Source: Aureispira sp963837355
Lineage (GTDB): Bacteria; Bacteroidota; Bacteroidia; Chitinophagales; Saprospiraceae
NCBI GenBank assembly: GCA_963837355.1
Contig: CAWIMY010000007.1
Location: 806,001 to 870,000 of the forward strand
Reading direction: 5' to 3'
DNA length: 64,000 nt
In this document: positions 54,716-63,760 of the stretch, in pieces
How positions within the stretch are numbered: the first letter of the stretch is position 1
Layout: each line of letters opens with the position of its first letter
The notes under the pieces: generated by a model
The model's database searches: none
Told to the model about the DNA's origin: nothing
What the model saw: only the letters and a program-made list of their open reading frames with translations
Translations under genes and position numbers: made by a program

Positions 54716-56149
54716 TTAGTTGTCCTGCAATAACTTCAGCAAGGTCAATTCCAGTTCATTGGAATCAAAAGAACTGGGCGTGTAGGCAAAATTACCTTCT
54801 TTGGTAATCAAAAAGAACTTAGGCACCGACACAATGTCGTAGTCTTTGGTAATGGTAGATAGCGTAGGGTCAAAGAATAAATGTCGCCCTTGCAACTGCT
54901 TTTCCTCAATAGTGGCGCGCCATTGAGCAGGTGTACGATCCAGTGAAATGTGTAAAAAGACCACTTCGTCCGAGCTAAATTTTGGCTCAAATTGCTGTAG
55001 CAATTCTATTTTTTGAATGCAAGGCCGACACCAAGTCGCCCAAAAATCTAAGTACACCACTTTGCCCTTAAATTGCGACAAGCGCACCTCTCTGCCCTCC
55101 AAATCTTGCAACATAAAATCAGGGGCAGGCATTCCCGCTGTCATTCGACTTGCTTTTTGAAAGGGGTCCAAGACCAAGCGGTCCAATTCGTAATAGGGGT
55201 TTTCTTCTATAAAATCCTCGTAGAGAGGCAAGACCAATTGGGGGTTTTCCTTGCGCAAGGCGGTGGCTAAAAAATGCGCCATCATAAAATACTTGGTGCG
55301 GCCTTCCAAGTAGATTTTGCTGTATTCGTACAAATGTTCGTAGACGCTTTTGTTATCCGCAGGTAAGCGACGGCAGCGGTATTGCAACAGGGCAATTAAA
55401 AAATCGCGGTAATAACTATTGCCCAGCGCCCCATCCTCTAAGACCAATACACTATCGGCAAAGTTCAAAAAGCTAGGTGCTAAGCGGTGCCGTGCCCCAT
55501 AAACATCGCCATAAGTCAGCTGGAGCAACCACTTGCTGTAGTCAAATTCTGTTTGAACAAAGATTTGAAATTCAGGGGTGAGGGGTTGCTGCAAGTCGGC
55601 GGTAAAGAGGGTGTACAAGGCCTGTTTTTTGCGCCACTGCTCTTCTGTCCAAGCTATAAAATCGAGCGGCACTTGCGTTTGCATACGTTTGTCCAGTTTA
55701 TCGTGGATGCTGTAGTAGTGGAAGCCTTTGCGATACTGGCGGTAGTTAAAAATATTGGGATCAACAGGGAATTTTTTGCGGTAACGCTGCCAAAAATAGT
55801 TGTTGTATTGCCCACGTTGCCCAAAGCGCAATTGCTCGGGAAAGAGCGCGCCATCAAAGGCCACATGCAGCGTGTCGTTGGGCTGCAAGAAGAGTTGACA
55901 GCTTTTTTTGCCATAGCGCAAAGTTACAATTTGTGGCACTTCCACCCGACAGGTCAGGCCAAATTGATTGTTTTGGTTGACTTGGGCGCTGATTTCTTCT
56001 GTAGTATTATTAATGTAACGTTTATTGATTTCCAACACCACACTACCGACGCTATCGTTGCGCACCGCACCCGTCACCAAGACATTATGCGGCTGTGCCC
56101 ACAACCCTTGCGCCGTTATCATTACCATAAAAAAGACCAATATACGCAT
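54716..56149 (-). CDS. TlpA-like thiol-disulfide oxidoreductase with DUF4369-like N-terminus
   Basis: A 477-aa exported protein. The signal peptide is ILVFFMVMITAQGLWAQ. The N-terminal half is strand-rich and probably DUF4369-like (TLRYGKKSCQLFLQPNDTL); the C-terminal thioredoxin domain has GKVVYLDFWATWCRPCIQKI (CxxC as CRPC) and the cis-Pro region VSVPKFFLITKEG. Such proteins reduce disulfides in the periplasm of Bacteroidota. Confidence 0.85.
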   Translation of the reverse strand: MRILVFFMVMITAQGLWAQPHNVLVTGAVRNDSVGSVVLEINKRYINNTTEEISAQVNQNNQFGLTCRVEVPQIVTLRYGKKSCQLFLQPNDTLHVAFDGALFPEQLRFGQRGQYNNYFWQRYRKKFPVDPNIFNYRQYRKGFHYYSIHDKLDKRMQTQVPLDFIAWTEEQWRKKQALYTLFTADLQQPLTPEFQIFVQTEFDYSKWLLQLTYGDVYGARHRLAPSFLNFADSVLVLEDGALGNSYYRDFLIALLQYRCRRLPADNKSVYEHLYEYSKIYLEGRTKYFMMAHFLATALRKENPQLVLPLYEDFIEENPYYELDRLVLDPFQKASRMTAGMPAPDFMLQDLEGREVRLSQFKGKVVYLDFWATWCRPCIQKIELLQQFEPKFSSDEVVFLHISLDRTPAQWRATIEEKQLQGRHLFFDPTLSTITKDYDIVSVPKFFLITKEGNFAYTPSSFDSNELELTLLKLLQDN

Positions 56150-56299
56150 CTGCTTCTTTTTTTGTTCCTTAACAACAAAGCGTTGAAAAGTTTTGTAGTA
56201 GGCTGCAAATACTATACAAAAGTTCTGATTTTCAGGTTAAGATCTGTTATAGCAATACTAAGAGCCGTAGAAAGAAAACAAAGAGGATTAGTAGAATGC

Positions 56300-56767
56300 T
56301 TAGTTGTTTTCCAATAACTCCAAGACCGCCTTATTGCCCTGCATCCGCGCATGATCTACAGGAGTCAAGCCCCGCTCATCTTTGTTGGTCGTTGTTGCCC
56401 CCGCTTTTAAGAGCTGTTGGACGACCTCAGGCCCTGCAAACGTGCAGGCATAGGTGAGCGCGCTCGCACCATTTAAGTTTTGAGCGTTGACATCGGCGCC
56501 CCTTTTTAACAACCAATCAATTTGCTCGGTATGGCGCTTAAAAACGGCTCCCATCAAGGCTGTATTGCCCGAACGGTCTTGCAAATCTATATCGGCGCCG
56601 TGCTCTACCAAGTAGCGGGCAGCTTCTAATTGGTCGCTGTAGGTCACTAAAATCAAGGGCGGGTAGCCGCTTTCGCTAAGAGCATTGACTAAGCTGGGAT
56701 CTTGTTGCACCAATTGATGTAGTAACGTCAAATCGCCCGTTCGGCAGGCGTGGTAAATATCGGACAT
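56300..56767 (-). CDS. Ankyrin-repeat protein next to catalase
   Basis: A 155-aa protein with four ankyrin repeats (YHACRTGDLTLLHQLVQQDP, YPPLILVTYSDQLEAARYLV, GNTALMGAVFKRHTEQIDWL, ASALTYACTFAGPEVVQQLL). The start at 56767 is chosen because the repeat begins there. A catalase-ankyrin pair (as in KatA-AnkB of Pseudomonas) is known, where the ankyrin protein is needed for optimal catalase activity; here it lies 77 bases downstream of the catalase, so the same role is plausible. Confidence 0.8.
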   Translation of the reverse strand: MSDIYHACRTGDLTLLHQLVQQDPSLVNALSESGYPPLILVTYSDQLEAARYLVEHGADIDLQDRSGNTALMGAVFKRHTEQIDWLLKRGADVNAQNLNGASALTYACTFAGPEVVQQLLKAGATTTNKDERGLTPVDHARMQGNKAVLELLENN

Positions 56768-56844
56768 GGTTGTTGTTTTATCAGTTAAAAAAGCGCGGCA
56801 CCAGACGTAGAAATCCAGTGCCGCACCTATTGTAGCTATTGGAG

Positions 56845-58321
56845 TTACCACTGAATGTTTTCAGCCGTATTGCCGTTGTTGAGGTGGCGGCGAACCCCCG
56901 CGCCATAGTTGGGATCAACCGCATCAAAAATAGCCAATTGTCGCTGAATGATTTCTTTAGAAACACTTTTTATCGCTACAGCAATGTTCGAAAACAACCG
57001 CTCTTTTTCTGCGTGATTGAACAAATGGAACAAATCGGCCGCTTGCTTGTAATCGCCCAACTCATCTTGGTATTCATAACGACCTACATCGCCGTCTATT
57101 TTCAAGGGCGGCTCTACAGGAAGGTCGGGTTCAGCTATTGGCCCGCCTTTGCTGTTGGGCTCGTAATAAGCATCGGGATTGCCCGTACCGTTCTCAAAGA
57201 AACGCATTTTGCCATCTTTGTGATAATGTTGTACCCCACTGATCGGCTGGTTGGCGGGCAACGCTTCGTAATGCGTGCCTAAGCGGTAGCGGTGGGCATC
57301 CGCATAAGCGAACAACCGCGCTTGCAACATTTTGTCGGGTGAAAAACCAATGCCTGGCACTACATTATTGGGCGAGTAAGCGGCATTCTCAATGTATTGG
57401 AAATAATTTTCTGGATTCTCATTCAATTCCAACACGCCTACTTCCATCAACGGATAATCACCGTGTGGCCATACTTTAGTCAAGTCAAACGGATTGTAGG
57501 GAGTTTTTTCCGCCTCGGCCTCGGGCATAATTTGGACTTTTAACGTCCATTTGGGATAGTTGCCATTTTCAATGGCCGTGAACAAGTCTTCTTGGTATTG
57601 CTCTCGGTTGTGTCCAATAATTTTTGCGGCTTCTGCATTGGTATGCGTCAAGTTGCCCTGTTGTGTTTTGAAATGCAATTTCACCCAATAGCGTTCGCCT
57701 TTCTTATTCCAAAAAGAGAAGGTATGCGAGCCGTAGCCATTCATGTGCATGGGCGTTTTGGGGATGCCTCGGTCAGACATCAAGATAGTGATTTGGTGGA
57801 CCGACTCAGGGCGCAAAGACCAAAAATCCCACATGGCCTCTGGCGAACGCATGTGCTTTTTGGGGTGCCTTTTTTGAGAGCGAATGAAGTCGGGAAATAG
57901 ATAAGGATCGCGAAGAAAGAAAATAGGGGTGTTGTTGCCCACCATGTCCCAGTTGCCTTGCTCCGTAAAGAATTTGAGGGCAAATCCCCGCACATCGCGC
58001 TCGGTGTCGGCGGCTCCTTTTTCCCCTGCTACATTGGAAAAACGACTGAGCACTTTTGTTTTTTTACCCACTTCGGAGAATAAATCGGCGCAAGTATATT
58101 TACTGATATCTTTGGTAACAGTGAAGGTGCCAAATGCGCCCCAGCCCTTGGCGTGTACCACGCGTTCGGGAATGCGCTCGCGGTTTTGGTGGGCTAGTTT
58201 TTCTATTAATTGATGATCTTGTAGTAGAATAGGAACCACGGGTACCTGCTGTTTGCGACAATCGATTGGTCGGCACTTTTGCCCCCGAGGTAGTGGTGAT
58301 AAATTTCTTTTTTGGATCCAT
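56845..58321 (-). pseudogene. Heme catalase, split by a frameshift at residue 30
   Basis: A monofunctional catalase of about 491 aa, clade-3 size. The frame from 58321 has MDPKKKFITTTSGAKVPTNR and TAGTRG. An extra T (plus AA at 58234-58235) shifts it; removing one base gives RGPILLQD, the family sequence, leading into LIEKLAHQNRERIPERVVHA. Key residues are present: catalytic His in VVHAKG, Asn in GNNTPIFFL, and the heme Tyr in RLFAYADAHRYRLG. Removes H2O2. The frameshift is at a two-base run and may be an error. The ankyrin gene follows. Confidence 0.85.
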
Positions 58322-58441
58322 GTGTGGAATATTGTTTTGGATTAGAAATAGTAGGGCGGGGATGTGCTATAGTAATAACAAATGAGCCGTGGTTGTTTAA
58401 GAAAAGCCCGCTTTTATAGGATAAGGGGAAATAGAAAATAC

Positions 58442-58480
58442 CTCGAACGTACATTCCTGTAAATAGAATGTACGTTCGAG
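58442..58480. repeat. Perfect 15-bp inverted repeat
   Basis: CTCGAACGTACATTC and its exact complement around a 9-nt loop. It lies between the DUF5686 stop (58530) and the catalase start (58321). On the minus strand, a T-rich but not pure T stretch follows, so it may be an attenuating terminator or a stem that protects the mRNA end; an operator is also possible. Confidence 0.7.
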
Positions 58481-58529
58481 ACACCGTCAAAAAATAAATT
58501 GTTGTGCTGTTTAGAGGATAAAGAGCTGT

Positions 58530-61094
58530 TTAGAACGTGAAATTAAGCGTCATCCGCACAGAAAAAGGCGGCGCATCGCGGTTGTCCAAATACGTCAAGC
58601 GCCAAAGGGCATCTACCCGAATAAATTGAAAAATATTCTCAATACCCACACTGGCTTCCGTATAAGGGCCTTGATCAAAGCTCCCATAAAATGGCCCCTC
58701 TGTAAACGGTGCTACGCGATCCTTTGAGCGTTTAATTGAACGGTCGTATTCGTTGAGTCGGTTGGCCTCTGCATGGCGATCCTCTAGCGTTCCCCAAGCG
58801 GCTCGAACAGCCGTTACGAGACGCCAGTGCAAGTATTTGCGAATAAAGGGAATGCGATCGAGTATAAAGCCGTCCCAGTGGTGTTCTAAGCGGGCATGGA
58901 TAAATAAATCACTCACAAATTCTAAGTTGTTCATACTATTGAACGACGATTTGTTGTAGAAATAAGCCTCGTTGCCAGGGTGGGTTTCGAGCAATAGATA
59001 GGGGAGGGGTTCCTTGCTAAAGACCTTTCCGCCTTCAATATCGTATTCCAACCACCCAATTGGGCTGATGAAAAACCAGTGCTGGATGCGCAACCGTACA
59101 CGGTGGTAATCGTATTGAGAATGGAGAATACCGCTTACCCCAAGGGTATACGTTAGACTGACAATCGGGAACCGCGAGCCTAAGCTCACATCCGTGAAAG
59201 GCCCCGATAACTTGCGCTCCTTGTAGGCAAAACGCGTGGTCAACATCGCTTCTGTTGTCCGAACTTGACTGACCGTGTCGTAGCCATCGGGAGAATTGTT
59301 TTGGCGCAAGAACTTGAAATTGAGGCCGCCAAATCTAGTGGCTTCAAAGCCCACGGGCTCTATGCGGTGGTGCAAAATGGCTAGACGGTTGGAAAAGCCG
59401 CGTTTCCAAGAGTGGTGAAACCACACCTTCCCCTCTTGCACGTACATCATTTTTTGAGGAATGGGGCGGCGGAGCCACCCTGCAAACAAACTCTGCGTAC
59501 GGCGCTCTTCCGAGCTTCTATTTTCAAAGGTAACGTCGTTGATAAAGGACGCGCCAATGGCCGAGCGGCGGTAACGATTAAACACGTATTGCATATCGCC
59601 GCCGTATTTCCAACGCTTATCTTTGATGCCATAACCTGCATAACCATAGATCTGGAATTTTTTGCTCAAACTATTACTGGTACCCAATCCCAAGCTCATT
59701 CGGAAGCCCTCTACATCATTCCAAGTCATAAGGTTGGAGTAGGGGCCAATTTTGATCGGGCCGATATCTTTATAACCTGTTACGACAATTTCGGCAATGT
59801 CTGCTACCGTCTTGAAGAGGGGAATGTTTTGAACACTGTCTACCATTGTATAGACGCCTGCTTCGTTCTCAGATAATTTTTCATGGCGATTTTCTCGCCA
59901 AAAGGTATCGGCTTTAGCCAGTTCGTCGTAGCGAACATCTTCAGGGTCTTTCTCTATATACGTTTCTTTGAGTTCGGGTTTATCAATGACAAAGCCTTTG
60001 TAGGAAACGGTCTTTCGACCAATGATGCCTAAGCCGCGTTCTTTTTTGGTAGTGGCAAAGTCGATGACGGTCTTTTGCTTGCTAGGCAACCAATACTTTT
60101 GCTCATACGCATCGTACTCTTGAAAAATAATAATCCGATTAACTAAGTTGACATTGGCTTGGGGATTCATCCGCATATTAACAAGCAGTAGGGCATATTC
60201 ATCCATCGCCACCCAAAAATCTCCATAAAAAGTATAGCCTGCCTTGTCTTTGGGCTTGAACTTGAGTTTATAACTCCAACGCCCTTTAATCTGGGTGCTG
60301 TCCATAATGTAGTATTCATAAAAAGTCAATCCTGCATCCGAAAAGGGACTGATAAATTCTTTACCCAACAAATGGATGTTATTATTGTAAATATTATACT
60401 CTTCGTTCATGCTCCCAATAAAATCGACTACCGTCTGGTTCTTAACGCCTGATACCCGTTGAGCTTTGAGTAGTTCTTTTTTGGGACTGCCTTGCACATA
60501 ATACACGTCAAAGAAACGTTCGGCTACATAAGCGGGGAGGAAAGGCTTGACATCGGAAACCGTATCAATGTTGTCAAAGATAAATTGCAGTTTTTTGAAG
60601 ATTTTCATGTCCTTCATGTCCTGCGTGATGTTGACCAAGTCCAATTCTGTTTTGGTATAAAGCTCCGTTTGGTAGGTTTCTACCGTCTCATTAAGATCGT
60701 TGTTGGGTTTGTTTTTGATAATCTGACGGATAATCTCATTGGCGGGATTTTCTCCTGCTTGTACGACCACACTAATGCCTAAATCCAAAGAGCTAGAGCG
60801 CATTCTAAAATTAATAACCTGCTCTGGTTTGCTTTTATCAATCACTTTCACCACATCATCGTATCCTAAAGAGTTAGTCGCCAAACTATCGCCTTGGTCA
60901 GCCTGTAGGCTAATGGTGTAATTACCATCTATATCGGTTGTCACTCCGTTGTTGGTACCCAGTACATAAACGCTGCAAAACGGCATCGCTTCTTCGGTAT
61001 CGTCATCAATGACAGCGCCTGTAATAGTAATGGTTTGTGCAGCGAGCAGCACAGGAGCGAGGAAAAAGCAGAGAATTAGAGATAAGTATTTCAT
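58530..61094 (-). CDS. DUF5686 family outer-membrane protein with CarboxypepD-like N-domain
   Basis: An 854-aa protein. The signal peptide is LSLILCFFLAPVLLAAQ. Residues about 22-100 form a carboxypeptidase-regulatory-like domain (ITGAVIDDDTEEAMPFCSVY, GVTTDIDGNYTISL). The DUF5686 body follows (EIIRQIIKNKPNND, GLTFYEYYIMDSTQIKGRWS), and the C-terminal 350 residues are a porin-like barrel ending VRMTLNFTF. These proteins occur throughout Bacteroidota outer membranes; function unknown, possibly linked to TonB-type structures. Confidence 0.85.
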   Translation of the reverse strand: MKYLSLILCFFLAPVLLAAQTITITGAVIDDDTEEAMPFCSVYVLGTNNGVTTDIDGNYTISLQADQGDSLATNSLGYDDVVKVIDKSKPEQVINFRMRSSSLDLGISVVVQAGENPANEIIRQIIKNKPNNDLNETVETYQTELYTKTELDLVNITQDMKDMKIFKKLQFIFDNIDTVSDVKPFLPAYVAERFFDVYYVQGSPKKELLKAQRVSGVKNQTVVDFIGSMNEEYNIYNNNIHLLGKEFISPFSDAGLTFYEYYIMDSTQIKGRWSYKLKFKPKDKAGYTFYGDFWVAMDEYALLLVNMRMNPQANVNLVNRIIIFQEYDAYEQKYWLPSKQKTVIDFATTKKERGLGIIGRKTVSYKGFVIDKPELKETYIEKDPEDVRYDELAKADTFWRENRHEKLSENEAGVYTMVDSVQNIPLFKTVADIAEIVVTGYKDIGPIKIGPYSNLMTWNDVEGFRMSLGLGTSNSLSKKFQIYGYAGYGIKDKRWKYGGDMQYVFNRYRRSAIGASFINDVTFENRSSEERRTQSLFAGWLRRPIPQKMMYVQEGKVWFHHSWKRGFSNRLAILHHRIEPVGFEATRFGGLNFKFLRQNNSPDGYDTVSQVRTTEAMLTTRFAYKERKLSGPFTDVSLGSRFPIVSLTYTLGVSGILHSQYDYHRVRLRIQHWFFISPIGWLEYDIEGGKVFSKEPLPYLLLETHPGNEAYFYNKSSFNSMNNLEFVSDLFIHARLEHHWDGFILDRIPFIRKYLHWRLVTAVRAAWGTLEDRHAEANRLNEYDRSIKRSKDRVAPFTEGPFYGSFDQGPYTEASVGIENIFQFIRVDALWRLTYLDNRDAPPFSVRMTLNFTF

Positions 61095-61458
61095 GTAAAG
61101 GATAAAATGCGTTGATGAAAATGGCTACTTAGGGATTTTAGTAGTGGCGTGCCCGAGGTTATAAAAGAGGGAATCTAATTTTGGCACGAACCTAGTAAAC
61201 ATACAGAGAAAATCTTATCTCTTTTGCTCAATTGGTCGATAAAGTATCGTTGTTGGGTAACTATTCTCTGACAAAGAAAAACTAGCTGAATGTTAGTCTA
61301 CGAAAATCTTACAACAAGGTTAACAAAAATACCCCCAAAATAGACTGCCAAAGAAAAAAGGCAACAAAATTGTAATAACTCCGTTTAAAGGGATAAATTT
61401 ATAACACTAGAACTGCCGTAATGGCTCATGAAACGTTAAAAAATCAACTGTTTTTACT
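61095..61458. other. Divergent intergenic region
   Basis: 364 AT-rich bases; no gene seen. Promoters for the DUF5686 gene and the TPR gene are expected. Confidence 0.5.
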
Positions 61459-62019
61459 ATGAATGGCATCAAAAACATAGGAATCGCCTTACTCGTCGTC
61501 GCTTGTTGGTATGGCTTATCGCTGCGCTACCAAACCGAGAGTAGTGTGGACAACACCGTCTATCAACACATTCAAAAGGCAGAAGTTGCTTTTTTGACCT
61601 ATTTGGAAAAAGACCGTGCAGCCGTGCCTCAAACAAAGACCCTCTCTACGATGGACAGCGCTTTAATGCGCCTTGACCAACACTTAAAAGCGGGGGAACG
61701 CTTGGCCGTTTTGGCAGAAGGGGAGGTTTTGCTTGACGTAGATCCCAGTAATTTAGACGTCTTGTTGCGCCAAGGCATCGTTTATTTACAACAACAAGAA
61801 TATGCCTTGGCTTATGAGCAGCTAACCACCGTACATCAATCTCCTACCCCTACCATTTTACAAGCGGAAGCAGCTTGGTATTTGGCGTTGTTACAAGCCC
61901 AACAAGGTAACTGGAGCCGTAGCCAAGCTTACCTACAAGATGTTTTAACAACCCATACACCTTATCGCCGCTCGGCAGAGGAATTGTTGGATTTGATAAC
62001 CTTGCGCTTAGAGGCTTAG
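61459..62019 (+). CDS. Membrane-anchored TPR protein
   Basis: A 186-aa protein. An N-terminal membrane anchor or signal (NIGIALLVVACWYGLSLRY) is followed by TPR-like helices (LAVLAEGEVLLDVDPSNLDV, RQGIVYLQQQEYALAYEQL, ALLQAQQGNWSRSQAYLQDV). It resembles small TPR adaptors of Bacteroidota sensor systems. No partner gene is adjacent on the same strand. Confidence 0.6.
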   Translation: MNGIKNIGIALLVVACWYGLSLRYQTESSVDNTVYQHIQKAEVAFLTYLEKDRAAVPQTKTLSTMDSALMRLDQHLKAGERLAVLAEGEVLLDVDPSNLDVLLRQGIVYLQQQEYALAYEQLTTVHQSPTPTILQAEAAWYLALLQAQQGNWSRSQAYLQDVLTTHTPYRRSAEELLDLITLRLEA

Positions 62020-62070
62020 TGTATTGAAAAATAGGTTTTGCTTTTTCTGAAACCTCCCTACTGATTTTTG

Positions 62071-62311
62071 TACCCTGCGCGCTGCGTGGCCTGTAACAAG
62101 GCCGCTAAGTCTGCCTCGCTGACCGTGGTATTCTTGAACTCCAACCGCGTTGGAAAGGCGCTCGGCGTGGCTGTTTCATTGATTTGCCCTGCTTCGTCTA
62201 GGTAATTAGTTAGTCGCTTAGAGGGTCTTCGGGGTCTATAATACGAATGTTATTCACTAAGCGTTTGAAGTCGCAGCAGACGGCTTTGCGGCTGCGAAGG
62301 ATGGATTTGGA
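62071..62311. repeat. Direct repeat, copy 1 (about 240 bp)
   Basis: About 85-90 percent identical to 63505-63745 at a constant offset of 1434, with no indels. It carries the start of the conserved two-frame gene in both reading frames; the second frame ends early here (QRAGYKNQ then stop). Confidence 0.85.
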
Positions 62312-62335
62312 GGTTCGCCAGTCATTATTATTCAC
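62210..62335 (-). CDS. Conserved 41-aa first-frame segment of the two-frame gene, copy 1
   Basis: From a GTG at 62335 it encodes NNNDWRTSKSILRSRKAVCC, then DFKRLVNNIRIIDPEDPLSD and a stop. Its counterpart at 63644-63760 differs mainly by synonymous changes. In the second frame the sequence continues KRLTNYLDEAGQINETATPS and LEFKNTTVSEADLAALLQAT, ending at about 62050. It is a 5' fragment of the copy-2 gene. Confidence 0.5.
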   Translation of the reverse strand: MNNNDWRTSKSILRSRKAVCCDFKRLVNNIRIIDPEDPLSD

Positions 62336-62361
62336 TGAGATATAGTATAGTATTTCACCAA

Positions 62362-62745
62362 TTAAGAATATTCTAGTAGCGGAACTGTTATACCAATCAC
62401 GTGTTGTTTCCTTGCTCGATCGGTTCTATAGATATCTATATAGGGATACCTTCCTTGATAGTAGTGTACCGAAGTTATTTTGTGAGATACACGACCAATA
62501 ATCGTAGAAGCTCGCCACCTATAGTCACTTTTTAGAGTAATATTAAGTATACTATCTTTCTCTCTAAAAGATTTGTTTGCAAGTTTTCTATAAAGTTTAT
62601 AACCTGTGCCATGAAGGGCAGGCGCTAAAAAAATTATATTCTTTGTTTTTGTTATTTTTGTCCTTGTTCTGAAAAATGTATCCTTCTTATTTTCATTCTC
62701 TCCTCCCCAATAGCTGTGAGTCATAGATAGTATAAGTTGAATCAA
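62362..62745 (-). CDS. Hypothetical protein of a duplicated small family, copy 1
   Basis: Unrecognised 127-aa basic protein, AT-rich. The conserved part is in the C-terminal half: REKDSILNITLKSDYRWRAS and VHYYQGRYPYIDIYRT. The partial gene at 63741-64000 has KERDSIMNTMMKEKYKWRHA and VQYYQDKYPYIDIYET. Each copy is followed by a conserved two-frame gene, forming a repeated module. Confidence 0.55.
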   Translation of the reverse strand: MIQLILSMTHSYWGGENENKKDTFFRTRTKITKTKNIIFLAPALHGTGYKLYRKLANKSFREKDSILNITLKSDYRWRASTIIGRVSHKITSVHYYQGRYPYIDIYRTDRARKQHVIGITVPLLEYS

Positions 62746-62897
62746 AATCGATGGAATTGTAGTTTTCGATTTGATCTATAGTATATGCACCTATCGTTTA
62801 GATTAATAGTAATATGCTCTTGAGCTAATAGGGAGTACGGTAGAAGTAGGATCCAGAGGTTTATTCTCATTCGTTTATTTTATTTATTCTCAGTGCT

Positions 62898-63578
62898 TCA
62901 AAGAAAGTCTATTAGTTGAGTGTATTTTATTTTTTGTTCTCCTTTTATTGAGAAATCTTCTCCTAAAAAGCCAAATCCTTTTCCTATATCATTTTGTGCT
63001 AATTCATCTCTGTTGTTAATCAATACTCCCAAAATATTCTTAGCTGTTTTTGAACGCAAGCCCGTTAACTGCCCATTCTCTTCTATAAGTTTATCCTTAT
63101 TATTGATTCGCCTCCAGTTCTTTTTTAATTCTTCTAGAATAGGTTTGGCAGCAGTATCCATGTTGGCATTTTGTCTCCCTAATAAATCTATAGAAGTATC
63201 TACGTTATTTCTAGTAAGCACTGAAAAGCTAGTATATTCAGAATTTTTTAACTCTTCTTCCAGCGCTATCAGATGGTTATAAAACTCCTTGACTATCGTA
63301 GCTAAATCAGGATTATAAATTTTTTCATCAACTCCGTCGACATCTCCATGAGGATCTAATAACTTAATTTCCTGCGCATCCACACCCCCCACCACATAAG
63401 AATGCTTAAACTTCATAAACACCCCTGCACTAACCTCTATCAAATGATCATCCGTCAACCCCTCCACCTCCGACATCGTCTCGGGCGAATCCACACTAAT
63501 TTTATACCCTGCGCGCTGCGTGGCCTGTAACAAGGCCGCTAAGTCCGCCTCACTAACCGTGGTATTCTTGAACTCCAA
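62898..63578 (-). CDS. Second-frame part of the conserved two-frame gene, copy 2
   Basis: From a TTG at 63578 it encodes 226 aa: LEFKNTTVSEADLAALLQAT, GLTDDHLIEVSAGVFMKFKH, and a helical C-terminus with KPILEELKKNWRRINNKDKL and ILGVLINNRDELAQND. The frame stays open upstream to about 63680, without an ATG, and there encodes LTNYLDEAGQISETATPRAF, a sequence conserved in copy 1. Together with the first-frame segment 63644-63760 it could make one 270-290 aa protein by a -1 shift. No family is recognised; an AP/helical fold is guessed only. Confidence 0.6.
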   Translation of the reverse strand: MEFKNTTVSEADLAALLQATQRAGYKISVDSPETMSEVEGLTDDHLIEVSAGVFMKFKHSYVVGGVDAQEIKLLDPHGDVDGVDEKIYNPDLATIVKEFYNHLIALEEELKNSEYTSFSVLTRNNVDTSIDLLGRQNANMDTAAKPILEELKKNWRRINNKDKLIEENGQLTGLRSKTAKNILGVLINNRDELAQNDIGKGFGFLGEDFSIKGEQKIKYTQLIDFL

Positions 63579-63745
63579 CCGCGTTGGAAAGGCTCTCGGC
63601 GTGGCAGTCTCACTGATTTGCCCTGCTTCATCTAGGTAATTAGTTAGTCGCCTAGGGCATCTTCGGGGTCTATTATGCGAATATTATTCACTAGACGTTT
63701 GAAGTCACAGCAGACGGCTTTGCGGCTGCGAAGGATGGATTTAGA
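63505..63745. repeat. Direct repeat, copy 2
   Basis: Partner of 62071-62311. It covers the start of the two-frame gene and the end of the upstream small gene. The changes between copies are mostly at third codon positions, in the first frame on one side of the frame switch and in the second frame on the other. Confidence 0.85.
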
Positions 63746-63760
63746 GTATTTGGAGGTCAT
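63644..63760 (-). CDS. Conserved 38-aa first-frame segment of the two-frame gene, copy 2
   Basis: Starts MTSKYSKSILRSRKAVCCDF and ends PEDALGD then TAA. It overlaps the upstream small gene by 20 bases. The -1 frame takes over at about 63655-63680 and leads to the 226-aa downstream part. Three readings remain: a -1 ribosomal shift (a C4 stretch in GACCCCGAAG is the only slippery-looking site), two separate products, or an old frameshift inherited by both copies. Confidence 0.5.
   Translation of the reverse strand: MTSKYSKSILRSRKAVCCDFKRLVNNIRIIDPEDALGD

Noticed and set aside
55487..56317. 276-aa plus-strand open frame
   Set aside because: Antisense to the TlpA-like gene, which has a signal peptide and CxxC motif; the antisense product has none.
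59412..59876. 154-aa plus-strand frame
   Set aside because: Antisense to the DUF5686 barrel region; no domain.
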